Shown here piece after piece: positions 23,687 to 33,614 of a DNA stretch of 64,000 nucleotides. The notes below the pieces were generated by a model. That model was not told the origin of the DNA. It saw only the letters and a program-made list of their open reading frames with translations, and searched no databases. Numbering within the stretch: the stretch's first letter is position 1; each line of letters opens with the position of its first letter. This stretch comes from Camellia lanceoleosa (taxonomy: Eukaryota > Streptophyta > Magnoliopsida > Ericales > Theaceae): positions 142,106,223 to 142,170,222 of the forward strand of contig CM045761.1 of NCBI GenBank assembly GCA_025200525.1. Direction: 5' to 3'. A program made the position numbers and the translations under genes.

Positions 23687-24594
23687 GGGTAAATTATACT
23701 TTGCATCCTTACATTTTGTACCAAATCTCACTTTGGCCACTATTCATGAAATCATGATAGTCAACCCTCTGCACTTCTAGTTCAATCATACTTTAGTCCC
23801 TCCACATGAAAACCTCTTGTACTTTTAATCAAATCTCACTTTGGTCCCTACACAAGTGTCAATGTCTCTCTTCTATTACTTCATTTTTAAATCTTTAATA
23901 AAATCCAATCATATGACAAAAATGTAACTACAATACAAGGGTAAGAGAAAAAAAATCATTCATGTTTCTCACCAATACACTTTGTCCTAGGTAATAAGCG
24001 CATGAGAGTTATATAATACTATATATATATATATTTTTTATGTTGGCATGGTAAAATTAGGACGAAAAGGCAAGACAGTAGAGCTTTTCAAATATTATAA
24101 AATAAAAAAAAATGCGACAAAGAAATCAAAAGGAAAGAAAGATGAATATACAAAAGACTGTGTTACTGTGAAAAACAAAGTTTCATAATTTCAATTTATG
24201 TATAACCCTAGTTCACCTTCTTAATTATTCACAATCTGGGCATTGTTTTAGCCTAATACAGTCATATTTTTTATATAAATTTTGGGATAAAGTGTGTATT
24301 GGTAGGAAATGTAGATGAATTTTCTTTTTTACCCCCATGTTTTAGTCACATTCTTATCACATGATTATATTCTATTAAAGATTTAAATAATTGAGTAACA
24401 GAAATGAGACATTAATACTTGTATCAGAATCAAAGTGGGATTTGACTAAAAGTACAGAAGATTGACTATTACAACTTCATGTGCAAGGATCAAAGTGGGA
24501 TTTGACCAAAAATGCATGGAGTTGACTATTATGCTTTCATGTGTAGGTGCCAAAATAAGATTTGGTGTGCAGGTGTTCGAAGTGTAATTTACCC
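23687..24594. mobile_element. Mutator-like foldback element (MULE-MITE)
   Basis: A 908-bp element with long terminal inverted repeats of roughly 200 bp. The left arm runs gggtaaattatactttgc and the complement of the right arm gggtaaattacacttcg; both arms carry repeated caaatctcactttgg/caaatcccactttga words. It is flanked by a perfect 9-bp TSD, ATAAATAAT (23678-23686 and 24595-24603), the duplication length of Mutator-like elements. No ORF. It lies in intron 2 of WAK pseudogene 1, 81 bp before the large CACTA element. Confidence 0.88.
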
Positions 24595-24694
24595 ATAAAT
24601 AATTAAAGAAATTGTTGAGAAACAAACTTTCGTATATGTGATATTACTCTCTCTCATTTCTTGATGCACATCGTACATTACAAGAAAATGCACC

Positions 24695-25315
24695 TACGGC
24701 GACCAAATTGGCGACTTAAAAAATTTTTAGTCGCTGAAAGTATAGGTTTTGGCGACTAAAACAACATTAGTAGCCAAAAGTAAAATTTTTTGGCGACTAA
24801 AAAAATTTAGTAGCCAAAAGTATAGGTTTTGGCGACTAAAAATCAGTTCAGTCGCCAATTATCGACTTTAAGCTACTAAAATATATAGTAGCCGAATGGA
24901 AAATAAAAAAATAATTTTTTCTCTTTGGCAACTAAACTTTGATCGCCAAAAATGTCCTTTTAGCGACAAAAAAAAAATTTAGTCGCCGAATATTAACTTT
25001 TTACTACTAAAATATTTAGTAGCCGAATGGAAAATAAAAAAATTATTTTTCTTCTTTGGCAACTAAATTTTAGTCGCCAAAAACTTACTTTTAGCGACAA
25101 AAAGAAATCTAGTCGCCGTATATTGATTTTTAGCTACTAAAATATTTAGTCGCCGAACGAAAAATAAAAAATTTATTTTTTCTCTTTGGCAATTAAAATT
25201 TTAGTCGCCAAAAACTTACTTTCAGCGACAAAAATTTTTTTTTGTCGCTAAAATAATTTTTTTTTTCAATTTTTGGTAGCCTATCTTCAGCGACTAAAAT
25301 TTAGTCGCGGATGTG
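24695..25315. repeat. Left subterminal repeats of the large CACTA element
   Basis: Dozens of short ggcgactaaa, tagtcgcc and tagtagcc words alternate in orientation, some in near-tandem blocks of about 110 bp (compare 24896-25000, 25016-25110 and 25140-25240). They match the right subterminal region. Confidence 0.85.
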
Positions 25316-25404
25316 TTCAAATTTTTCTGGGAAATATTTCATATTGGCGCCTAAATTTTCCCCAAATCTATTACTTCTTCGCACGGTTCTGCCTCTCTCT
25401 TGCT

Positions 25405-25747
25405 GTTCCTCTGTCTCTCGCTCAACCGCTTGTCAAGGCTCAGATACCGTTCAAGATCCACATCGTGAAGGACCACGACATGAAGGAGAGGCTGTGCTTG
25501 GAAGTTGAGAGGCTAGGGTTGAGTGCAGTGATTATGGGGAGTCGAGGGTTTGGTGCGATCAAGAGAGGTAACAATGGAAGGCTCGGGAGTGTTAGCAATT
25601 ACTGTGTTCGTCACTGTGTTTGTCCTGTGGTGGTTGTGAGGTATCCGGATGAGAAGGATGGTGGTAATGCGCCTCAAGTGTCTGTGGCGTCTACGGCGGA
25701 GGATGAGGACGATACGGAGTTCCATGATGCCTCGGATGATCGCAAAG
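25405..25747 (+). pseudogene. Captured universal stress protein (PHOS32/34-like) gene fragment
   Basis: The open frame reads through the C-terminal half of a UspA-domain protein: KIHIVKDHDMKERLCLEVER, then LGLSAVIMGSRGFGAIKR, GRLGSVSNYCV, HCVCPVVVVRYPDEKDGG and an acidic tail ending FHDASDDRKG. GSRGFG...GRLGSVS is the nucleotide-binding loop signature of plant USP proteins. The N-terminal half of the domain is absent: upstream sequence passes into CACTA subterminal repeats within about 90 bp. A good donor (aaag|gttagg) ends the exon at 25747. The family are cytosolic stress-related proteins, some of them MAP-kinase substrates. As a fragment it cannot form the fold, but it could be spliced into a chimeric transcript. 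Confidence 0.85.
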
Positions 25748-26024
25748 GTTAGGATTTTTCATCTCTGTTTAGGATGTTTTACATTCCAATTGAATCTGAA
25801 TGCTACAAGTGACAGCGTTGCTTTCAAGGTTATGTGATTATGGTGCTGTAAAAGTATGAGCAATAGGTGTTCGATGATATGCTTTAAACACTAGATTTAA
25901 ACCAAAGCTCATTTGAACTGAAAATTTTCAAATTTCAGTCAAAACACCAAAAAATGAGAAGACAAACCAAAATTTTTCATGTAATTTTTTTTTTAATAAA
26001 CATTTTATGTTAAACCAAACATAG

Positions 26025-26170
26025 AATGTTTGGTTGAGTCTTCAAAAATTATGTTTTGAATTTTTTTAAAGTAAAAAACTAGTTGGACAAAAATAAACAT
26101 GAATTTTAATTTTTTTTCACCAACTAGCTTTTTAGATTCTAAAAAGTCAATCAAACAAACCAACACGGAA
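26025..26170. mobile_element. Foldback MITE inside the captured USP intron
   Basis: The arms tgtttggttgagtcttc and the complement of the right arm (tgtttgattgactttt) are inverted around an AT-rich centre with actagttgg/caactagc. Related to the elements at 3309 and 11228. Confidence 0.4.
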
Positions 26171-26407
26171 CACATATTTTAAAGCCAATAAGTAGACTTT
26201 ACTACTATTTCATTAACGATTTAGATTGTCGTATGAAATTGAATCATGTTGACTCAAATTAGATATTTTAGAGATTAAATTAACAAAATTAATGCTCAGA
26301 GGACTAATGTTGCATCTTCATATATGCTCAAATTAGACTTAATGTTGCATCTTCTATATGCATTGCAATATGGGAGTTGTGCTTAATGATTTTCATCCTA
26401 CTTGCAG

Positions 26408-26554
26408 ACTGATACATCTCTGGCTATAGAGGCTATATTCGTGAAAAGATGGGAATTTGATAGTATAGAACAAGCTGCAAAATGCATATCTTCATGGTTT
26501 TCAGGAACACACCATGAACAGCTTCTCTTGAAAGGATATGTGGAATCTGCCATA
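26408..26554 (+). pseudogene. Exon-like segment after the USP fragment, identity unclear
   Basis: The acceptor (acttgcag) precedes 26408 and a donor-like gtatac follows 26554. Spliced to the USP exon, it would end USP at once (the stop is formed by its first bases, actga). In another frame it is open for 49 codons (EQAAKCISSWFSG, HHEQLLLKGYVESAI), which reads like real coding sequence. I do not recognise this protein. It may be the USP 3' UTR or an exon of a further captured gene. Confidence 0.4.
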
Positions 26555-28424
26555 GGTATACTTTTCTAGACTTGATTTTAGTTTAATTTGAAGCAAGCAG
26601 CTCCTTTGGACTATTAAAATCCCTGGGCACAGATGTTTGTATTGCTTCAGTGGGGTGTTTGTCACAAAACCTTGCAACGTCTAAATAGACACATGCATAT
26701 GGTGTATTTTTTTTTTTTATGCTATGTTCATTATGCATGAGCAGTGCATAGTGTATTTGTGGATCATTTTGCAGTGGTGCATGTTGAAGAATCAAATAAT
26801 AAAGTCATCATGTTGCTCACAATGCAAAGAATACAATTTCTTCATCATTATAAAAGGTAGGGAAGGCAAAGCCTTTTGTCTCGTAATGTACCAAAGCATA
26901 ACAAATTTCATTTCATCATAGTTAAAATCTTAAAAAATGTCAGAGAATATAAATTCCCTTTTTTTTCCTTTGCTTAATTTTGGGAATTTTTTGTAGACAA
27001 TCATGAAGAATTGAATGTGATGATTGTTGACTAATAGACTCCTTTTGGTTCTCAAGTGCAATGTTCTCTCTCATACTGTACAATTGAAGTATCTGTCACT
27101 AAATTGACTTCAAAGAAGGCAGCTTTAAATTATTGCTGGAGAAGTTGAAAATAACTCTTTTTATCTTGAAGTTTCTTGCAAATTCTTTTTTGTTGAGAGA
27201 TTTATTATGTATTTGAGGAAGTTTTTCTTCTTTTCAGAAATTTCTTACCGTTGGAAACTCTAAAAGAAATTATATATTAATAACCATTCTTGTTTACAAA
27301 CATGTTTATGATTTCTTGTTCTTACCATTGGATTGTAGGTATTTGTTAACAGATTGTACTACCGTCTTTTGTGGGTTGACTGTAGTATAGGGGATTTTAT
27401 TATGTTTGTTTATTAGTGATATAGTTAGATTGTATATTATTTTTCCCATGACAATTGTAATCATGCTTGGGGTCTCAATTGAAGCCATACATTGAACATC
27501 ATGCAATCCCCAAATTTTGTTAAGTACTAGGATTTTCTAGGAATAACATTTCATTGAGTTAGTTGGTATGAGTGATTCACCAGCAAAACCAAATATGAAT
27601 TTATGGTTTAATTCTTAAATCTCTAGTTGTTTAATGATCTTTGCGTTGTTCTCTGTCAGTTATCTAGTTTTCTAGGTTATTGGTGTTTTTACTTTGTAGC
27701 TCAGGTTTACCAAATGAACATATTTATCTTGTTTTATTTGAAATTTATAGTCTGTTTACGCTTAAAATCTCTCTAACAGCTATTAAGGTTGGTGAGAAGC
27801 TTTAACATGTAAATAGCAATGTTCCTGATTTGTGCAATACTTTGAATTTTGCTTTGTTAATGGTGACTCATTCGTCAGTTAGTGTGTTTTAATCATAGAA
27901 TCTATGCTATTGGTCATTTTTTTTTTTTTTTAATTTTTAGAAGGGATCTATGTTATTGGTTAAATTAGACATTTTTCATGCCTTCTCCACATATGCAGGG
28001 GCTCTCATATTTGGGTGGCCAGTCATAGCTCACAGTTACAGAATTTGGGTTGCTACTAATGGCAACTGTGATTATTCATTACATTTTCCTTTTGCTATGC
28101 TACTCTCCCAACAACACTAAGTCGACACTTTCTGTTTCTGCAATAATGTATTTCCTAGTTATGCTATGTATTTCCTAATGTATTTCTGCAATAAATGAGT
28201 CATCTATTCTCACAAGATCCTGCTTGAGTTTTTTGAGTGGGGACAGTGGTGCTCCTGGGTATGGTTCTAAGTAGAATTTGGTGTATATATTTATTTATTT
28301 ATTGGGTTGCCTGCCAATTTCCAGTGATAGTCTCATCATCTCATGTGCACAGTCATGCACACACTACAGACAGACATTGTCTCTATTTATTTATTAATTT
28401 TGAATCTCTTTCTCTTCTTGTTAG
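26555..28424. other. CACTA interior without an identified exon
   Basis: T-rich, intron-like DNA between the captured fragments. Short open frames here show no protein family. A splice-acceptor-like atatgcag precedes a short open stretch at 28000-28080 (GALIFGWPVIAHSYRIW) that I cannot identify. Confidence 0.4.
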
Positions 28425-28535
28425 GGCTCTTTTGAGGAGGTTACACCTTTACAATATTGAAAGAATGGATAATGCATCACTTTGTGCATCATTGTCAGTC
28501 TGCCCTTGTTTTCTTGATCTTGAGATTGTTGGCCT
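28425..28535 (+). pseudogene. Captured F-box/LRR protein exon (SKIP17-like)
   Basis: A 111-bp segment preceded by ttgttag and followed by gtaagttc, so both splice signals are intact. It encodes ALLRRLHLYNIERMDNASLC, then ASLSVCP and LDLEIVGL, which resembles the leucine-rich-repeat region of plant F-box proteins of the SKIP17/At4g02740 type (substrate receptors of SCF ubiquitin ligases). No F-box domain or other exon of that gene was found nearby, so it is a fragment. The identification is from memory of the family and should be confirmed by protein search. Confidence 0.6.
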
Positions 28536-29023
28536 GTAAGTTCTATTTAGTTGCTTTTCACTTTACTTACATTAGTAGTTGGTTTAATCATGTTTTTCTA
28601 CGGTTTCTAAACCCAGCATTATAATCTATGTCATTGATCTGCCCCAATATGAATAATTGTTTTCGTCTGCACATACCTGTGATGTGGATCAGTTGGTGTG
28701 ATTATTTTTTAAAATTTATTACTCTGTTTCCTTCACAAACATCTAAATATCATGAATGGGTGATACAGGAAAAGAGATTCATGTTGAACTTTAATATCTT
28801 TGGTTGCATTACAGCTTGTATACATTAGTTGCTTTCTTCAATGTGAACTCTGATGCATTACAACTTGTAAATATTGCTTGTTGCATTATAAATTTTGAGT
28901 TTGTATTTATAATTTTAAGCATTAAAGATAAATTTTGAAGTGTTTACTATAGACAAGTGAAATTAACAATTTTTTTTGGAAGTATATGCATTATGTGTAT
29001 TAAATGTTTACTGTATTTGTTAG

Positions 29024-29112
29024 GGCACTATGTTCCCCAGCTTGCAGAACAAATTTTGCACAATAATAAGAATGCTCCAAAGGATGACTATATAAACCTC
29101 AAAGGTTTTATT
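29024..29112 (+). pseudogene. Captured serine carboxypeptidase-like exon A
   Basis: The acceptor tttgttag precedes it and the donor gtgagt follows. It encodes GHYVPQLAEQILHNNKNAPK, then DDYINLKGFI, the segment right after the catalytic-serine motif (GESYAGHYVPQLA) in S10 peptidases. The catalytic serine itself lies on the upstream exon and is absent. Proteins of this family are secreted or vacuolar hydrolases or acyltransferases. The second captured exon of the same family follows about 0.5 kb downstream, so a contiguous genomic piece was probably taken. Confidence 0.82.
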
Positions 29113-29404
29113 GTGAGTGATGTCCCAACTTGTACTTACTATTTTCATTTTGGCTAATTAGCTTTTCATTTTCTTTTGGATAAAACTTGGTTGCTAAGAG
29201 CTTCTCTGCTCTAGGATCTTTAATCTGTCATTAATAGAATTAAAAGGTTGACTGCTTTCATTTCCATTGACTATTAAAATGTTGTTAGTGTGTTCCTAGT
29301 TAAAATTGTTGTTTAACTGTGGAAAGCATAAGCATAGTAGCTCATTGTGGCAGAAGAGAGTGAGGAGGAGAAAGAAAGAAAGAAAGGAGAGGGGCAGAGG
29401 CAGA

Positions 29405-29528
29405 TTATAGTTATATTATTTAAGTACACATTCACGTTCTAAATTAATAAACACTTAAAACACAAAAATAGTTATATTATTTAAATATACATTCACTTTC
29501 TAAATTAATAAACACTTAAAACACAAAA
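29405..29528. repeat. Tandem duplication, two ~61-bp copies
   Basis: tagttatattatttaagtac... at 29408 is repeated at 29470 with few changes; both copies end acacttaaaacacaaaa. It lies in the captured carboxypeptidase intron. Confidence 0.8.
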
Positions 29529-29631
29529 TTAAGTCTCAATTTAAAAAAAAATTTTTTTGTTAGTTAACAAACCAGTAATTGTTAAGAACACATAATAGAT
29601 CACATGATAATCCATAGAAAATACAATGAAA

Positions 29632-29823
29632 GGATGGGATCAAAACTCAGTTCATAATAAATATCAACTTGACTGCAATGTTGCCCTCAATGAGTTCTTT
29701 GTTGCTTACAATGACATAGACATGTACAGCTTGTATACTCCACTTTGTGTTGATAGTACCTCTAGCACCACTAGAAAAACTCCCATGATCCAAGGCATTG
29801 CTCCTCAATTATTTTCCAAAATT
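29632..29823 (+). pseudogene. Captured serine carboxypeptidase-like exon B
   Basis: It encodes [20 protein letters not shown], then [15 protein letters not shown] and IAPQLFSKI, ending at a gtgagt donor. The pattern C-N-x-[12 protein letters not shown] belongs to the insertion/linker region of plant serine carboxypeptidase-like proteins, after exon A in the protein. The 5' splice site of this exon is uncertain. No exon with the catalytic Asp or His follows: downstream sequence becomes the 162-bp tandem array within about 200 bp. Confidence 0.8.
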
Positions 29824-29989
29824 GTGAGTCCCTCTCTATTTTTTATATCAACAATCATATGCGTATTAAATTACAATGATATCTCATGAAATGTTTATAA
29901 TTATAAATGTGAGCACACATAATGAACATTTTGTGAGACATCAATGCAATCTGTGCGTGTAATTCTATTTTTCATGGCTTATTTAGAAT

Positions 29990-31345
29990 CCTTGCATGGG
30001 ACACCAATCATAGAAAATGCGAATCAGCCCCCGAACGACCGTACGGATGTCACAACCACCTTCCCCGTCACAAATAGGACCTGTGACAACAGACGGAATG
30101 TAATTAGCATACGTAGTTTGGGAGTTAAGCTGAAAATGCATTAAACTATCGTGTGACTCACATAGACAGTTTCCCCATGACAAATAGGACTTCTAAGAAC
30201 TGACGGAATGTAATTCGGACCCGTAAGTATGGAGTTAGAGCCGAAAATGCCCTAAACTTAGACGAAAATTCAACGTTTCGGGGGCTAAAATTCATAACAG
30301 CCCTCGATCCACTGTGTGAGTCACACAGACAGGTTGTCCGTGACAAATAGGACTTGTGAGAACTGACGGAATGTAATTCGGACCCGTATGTAGGGAGTTC
30401 GAGCTAAATACGTCCAAAACTTAGTCGAAAAAGGGCGTTTCAGGGGCGAAAATTCAAAACAGTCCCTAAACGACTGTGTCGCTCACACAGATAGCTTCAC
30501 AATGAAAAATAGGACTTATGAGAATTGACGGAACGTAATTCGGACCCGTAGGTTGGGAGTTAGAGCCAAATATCCCCTAAACTTAGTCGAGAAAGGGCGT
30601 TTTGGGGGCGAAAAATCAAAACAGCCCCCGAATGACCGTGGGTCTCATACGGATAGCTTCACCATGACAAATAGGACTTGTGAGAATTGACGGAACGTAA
30701 TTCGGACCCGTAGGTTGGGAGTTAGAGCCAAATATCCCCTAAACTTAGTCGAAAAAGGACGTTTCGGCGGCGAAAAATCAAAACAGCCCCTGAACGACTG
30801 TGGGTCTCATACGGATAGTTTCACCATGACAAATAGGACTTGTGAGAATTGACGGAACGTAATTCGAACCCGTAGATTGGGAGTTAGAGCCGAATATCCC
30901 CTAAACTTAGTCGAAAAATGGTGTTTCCGGAGCGAAAATTCAAAACAGCCTCCGAACCTCCATTTGGTCGACAAGCAGCTTCCCCATGCCAAATAGGACT
31001 TGTGACAACTAACGGAATGTTATTCGGACCTATAGGTTGGGATTTAGAGCCGAATACGCCCAAAACTTAGTCGAAAAATGGCATTTCGGGGGTGAAAATT
31101 CAAAACAGCCCCCGAACCTTTGTTTGGCTGACACGGGCAGCTTCCCCTTGCCAAATAAGACTTGTGACAACTGACGGAATGTTATTCAGGCCCATAGGTT
31201 AGGATTTAGAGATGAATACGCCCAAAATTTAGTCGGAAAAGGGCGTTTCAGGGGCGAAACTTCTAAACATCCCCGAACCTCTGTCTGACTCTCACGGGCA
31301 GCTTTCCCATTACAAATAGGACTTGTGACAACTGACGGAATGTTT
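29990..31345. repeat. 162-bp tandem array, about 8 copies
   Basis: The word caaatagga(c) recurs at 30071, 30181, 30344, 30505, 30668, 30830, 30990, 31152 and 31313. Apart from the first interval (110 bp) the spacing is 160-163 bp. Each unit carries acggaatgtaattcggaccc, gggagttagagcc, ccctaaacttagtcg and caaaacagcccc words. Copies differ by scattered substitutions. The array starts near a captured carboxypeptidase exon and ends abruptly at 31345. No coding role is seen. Confidence 0.92.
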
Positions 31346-31829
31346 TAAACTTGCTAATTTTGTGAACGTACACACGTGTGTTATTATTTTTATCACATGT
31401 TCTAATATCCTCTCTGAAATGGCGTTGACATACGTTAATAAGCACCGATGGTTTTATATCCAATCTAATGATTGAAATGTCTTTTGCAAACAAATAATGA
31501 GGAAGTTGGTAAAAAGAATACTTTCTATTTACATTGGGCTTTGATATTGGTTTAGCCACAGAATTTGGATACATGTTGCATACAAATAGAAGATTGTTAC
31601 ATTAGCTGTATGTTACTAATGAAAGATTTAGTAATGATTGTTCTGCATTTAACAATATTCTTTATAACAAAAGACTTTAGAAAGACTGTACAATGACTGA
31701 TAATTGATTCATCATGGAAGGTTGCTTCTCACTTATTTTTATTTGTAATTTGTTCCCAAATTCATTCATGAAGTTGGGCATTTTTGGGTCCAATTCTAAA
31801 GTTGTTTTTTTTTTTTTTTTTTTGTAGAT
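31346..31829. other. CACTA interior between tandem array and right subterminal repeats
   Basis: AT-rich DNA with no gene, ending in a run of about 22 T (31804-31824) just before the first ggctactaaa words. Confidence 0.5.
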
Positions 31830-33410
31830 GACTTCGCTTTGGCTACTAAAAGTTTTGTAGCCAAAAGAAAATCAAACATTTGGCGACTAAAATATTTTGT
31901 AGCTAAAAACAAAAGTTGAAGAATAAATATGACTTTTGGCAACTAAAAACTCAGTAGCCAAATATGTCGTAGTTTAGGCGACTAAATTTTTAGTAGCCAA
32001 AAGAAATAGTATTTGGCGACTAAAAGTTTAGTAGCCAAAAAGGATTGACTTTAGGTGACTAAAATTTTAGTAGCGCTACTAAATAAAACTGTTAGTCGCC
32101 AATATATGTGTCTTCAGCGACGAAAATATTTGTCGCCAAATGCAATTTCATTTTTGGAAACTTTACATTTAGCGACTAAACTTTTAGTCGCCAATAGTAT
32201 TTTTTTTTTTTATTGTTAACACCTTTCCGCGACTAAACTTTCGTCGCCAAACGCGTACCTTTCGGCGACTAAAGAGTTTAGTCGCCAAAACCCTTTTTGA
32301 AAAAAAAAGAAAAAAGAATTGCCTCTGCGCTCCCAAGGTTTGAACCCACAACGTCCCACTCCCAACACAACGTCCCAGCCCAACACTTCGCCCCCCACTA
32401 CGCCAGCACTATATCACATGATTAATATTGCAACATATATTATTTATATACTACTTTTTACTGGTATGAATAGAAAATTATATATATATATAAATAATTA
32501 TTTTTATTTAATATTATTTATGTTAAAAATAAATTATTTATTAAAAAAAATATTTTAGTACTTTCGGCGACTAAATGTGAATTTTAGTCGCCAATTCTTC
32601 ATTGTTTGGCTACTAATTTATTTTCTGTCGCTAAAAGAATTGAATTCCGCCTAAGGATAGCACCTTTGGCGACTAAACTAAATTTTTGTCGCCAAAACCT
32701 CTACTTTGGGCGACGAAACTATATTTTAGTCGCCAATTCTTGATTTTTAGCTACTAAATTTTTTTTTGTAGCCAAAAAACTTTGCTTTCAGCGACGAAAG
32801 AGTTTTTAGTCGGCAAAACTCCTGGAATCGGCGACGAAATTCAGATTTAGTCGCCAAATTCGGAACATTTGGCTACTAAATAATTTTAGTTGCGAAAAAC
32901 TACGAGTTTTGGCTACTAAACAATCTTTAGTCGCTAAAAAGCCCACATTTGGCGACTAAACTGCCTTTTAGTCGCCAAAAGCCGTACATTTGGCGACTAA
33001 ACTGTTTTAGTCGGGGAAAGTTGTCAATTTTGGCGACCAATTCGATTTTAGTCGCCATTTCTACGACTTTCAGCGACGAAAATGCAACTTTTAGTCGCGA
33101 AAAGCGCTTTTTCTTGTAGTGAGCCAAAACACTAGTATCTGCTTTTGGTGACTGAAAAATTTAGTAGCTAAAAAGTTTTTGGCCTCTAATAATTGGCTTT
33201 TGGCGACAAAAAAATTAGTCGGCAAAAATGTATTTATTTAATTAATTTTTAAACCTATTGGCGACTAAATTAGGTTTAGTCGGCAATTATATTTCCCGAC
33301 TACTCTTTGGCTACTAATTTCCCAACCAAAAAATTTAGTCACTAAAGAGTATTGGCGACTAAAATATGACTTTTGGCGACTAAAAATTTAATCGCCAAAA
33401 GTGAAAATTC
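31830..33410. repeat. Right subterminal repeats of the large CACTA element
   Basis: Very dense ggcgactaaa/tttagtcgcc words, about one every 30-50 bp, in both orientations over 1.6 kb. This is much longer than the left side (0.6 kb), which suggests an expansion or a second element's end. An inner terminus lies at 33113-33121. Confidence 0.85.
33106..33121 (-). mobile_element. Internal second CACTA terminus
   Basis: ctttttcttgtagtg is, in complement, cactacaagaaaaag, a canonical CACTA end 297 bp inside the outer end. Its next three bases (agc) do not match the left flank GTA, so the outer end at 33418 is the better partner of 24676. It is probably the end of a nested or earlier element. Confidence 0.6.
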
Positions 33411-33614
33411 TTGTAGTGGTAACATTAATTAATATAATACATATTTGTCTCCTTTTATAATTATAATTTTTTTTTTTTTTTTGGTAAAAACCTAACACAG
33501 CCTATTCAATCATCAAAAACTCAATGAAAGTTTCTAGCTTTAGCTCATCATCTTATTTGTTTTAATGTCTGCATTTATTTCTGGATATTGAGAAGACAAT
33601 ATATATCTATACAG

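Larger units (their letters stand above)
24676..33418. mobile_element. Gene-capturing CACTA element (Pack-CACTA), 8.7 kb
   Basis: The left terminus is cattacaagaaaatg; the complement of the right terminus is cactacaagaatttt. The flanks are GTA (24673-24675) and GTA (33419-33421), a 3-bp TSD as CACTA elements make. Both subterminal regions (about 24695-25315 and 31830-33410) are packed with ggcgactaaa/tttagtcgcc words in both orientations, typical of transposase-binding repeats. No TNPD/TNPA-like transposase ORF is visible, so it is non-autonomous. Between the repeats lie sense-oriented exon-like fragments of unrelated genes (universal stress protein, F-box/LRR, serine carboxypeptidase-like) with parts of their introns, and a 162-bp tandem array. 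It sits in intron 2 of WAK pseudogene 1, in the same orientation as the WAK coding strand. Confidence 0.85.

Noticed and set aside
25513..25725. Minus-strand Arg/His-rich ORF in the USP fragment
   Set aside because: It is the complement of the clear USP coding frame.
29990..31345. CRISPR-like array
   Set aside because: Units are fully repetitive with no short repeat plus unique spacer pattern, and the DNA is plant nuclear; it is an ordinary tandem repeat.
32319..32400. Possible tRNA/SINE B-box near aggtttgaacccacaacg
   Set aside because: Only a B-box-like word; no A box at the right distance, no cloverleaf, no poly(A) or TSD.
33121..33124. 33121 as the true right end of the large CACTA element
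   Set aside because: The flank agc does not match the left flank gta, whereas the end at 33418 does.
32216..33127. Minus-strand ORFs in the ggcgactaaa region
   Set aside because: They are translations of subterminal repeats of the CACTA element with low-complexity, repeated peptides.
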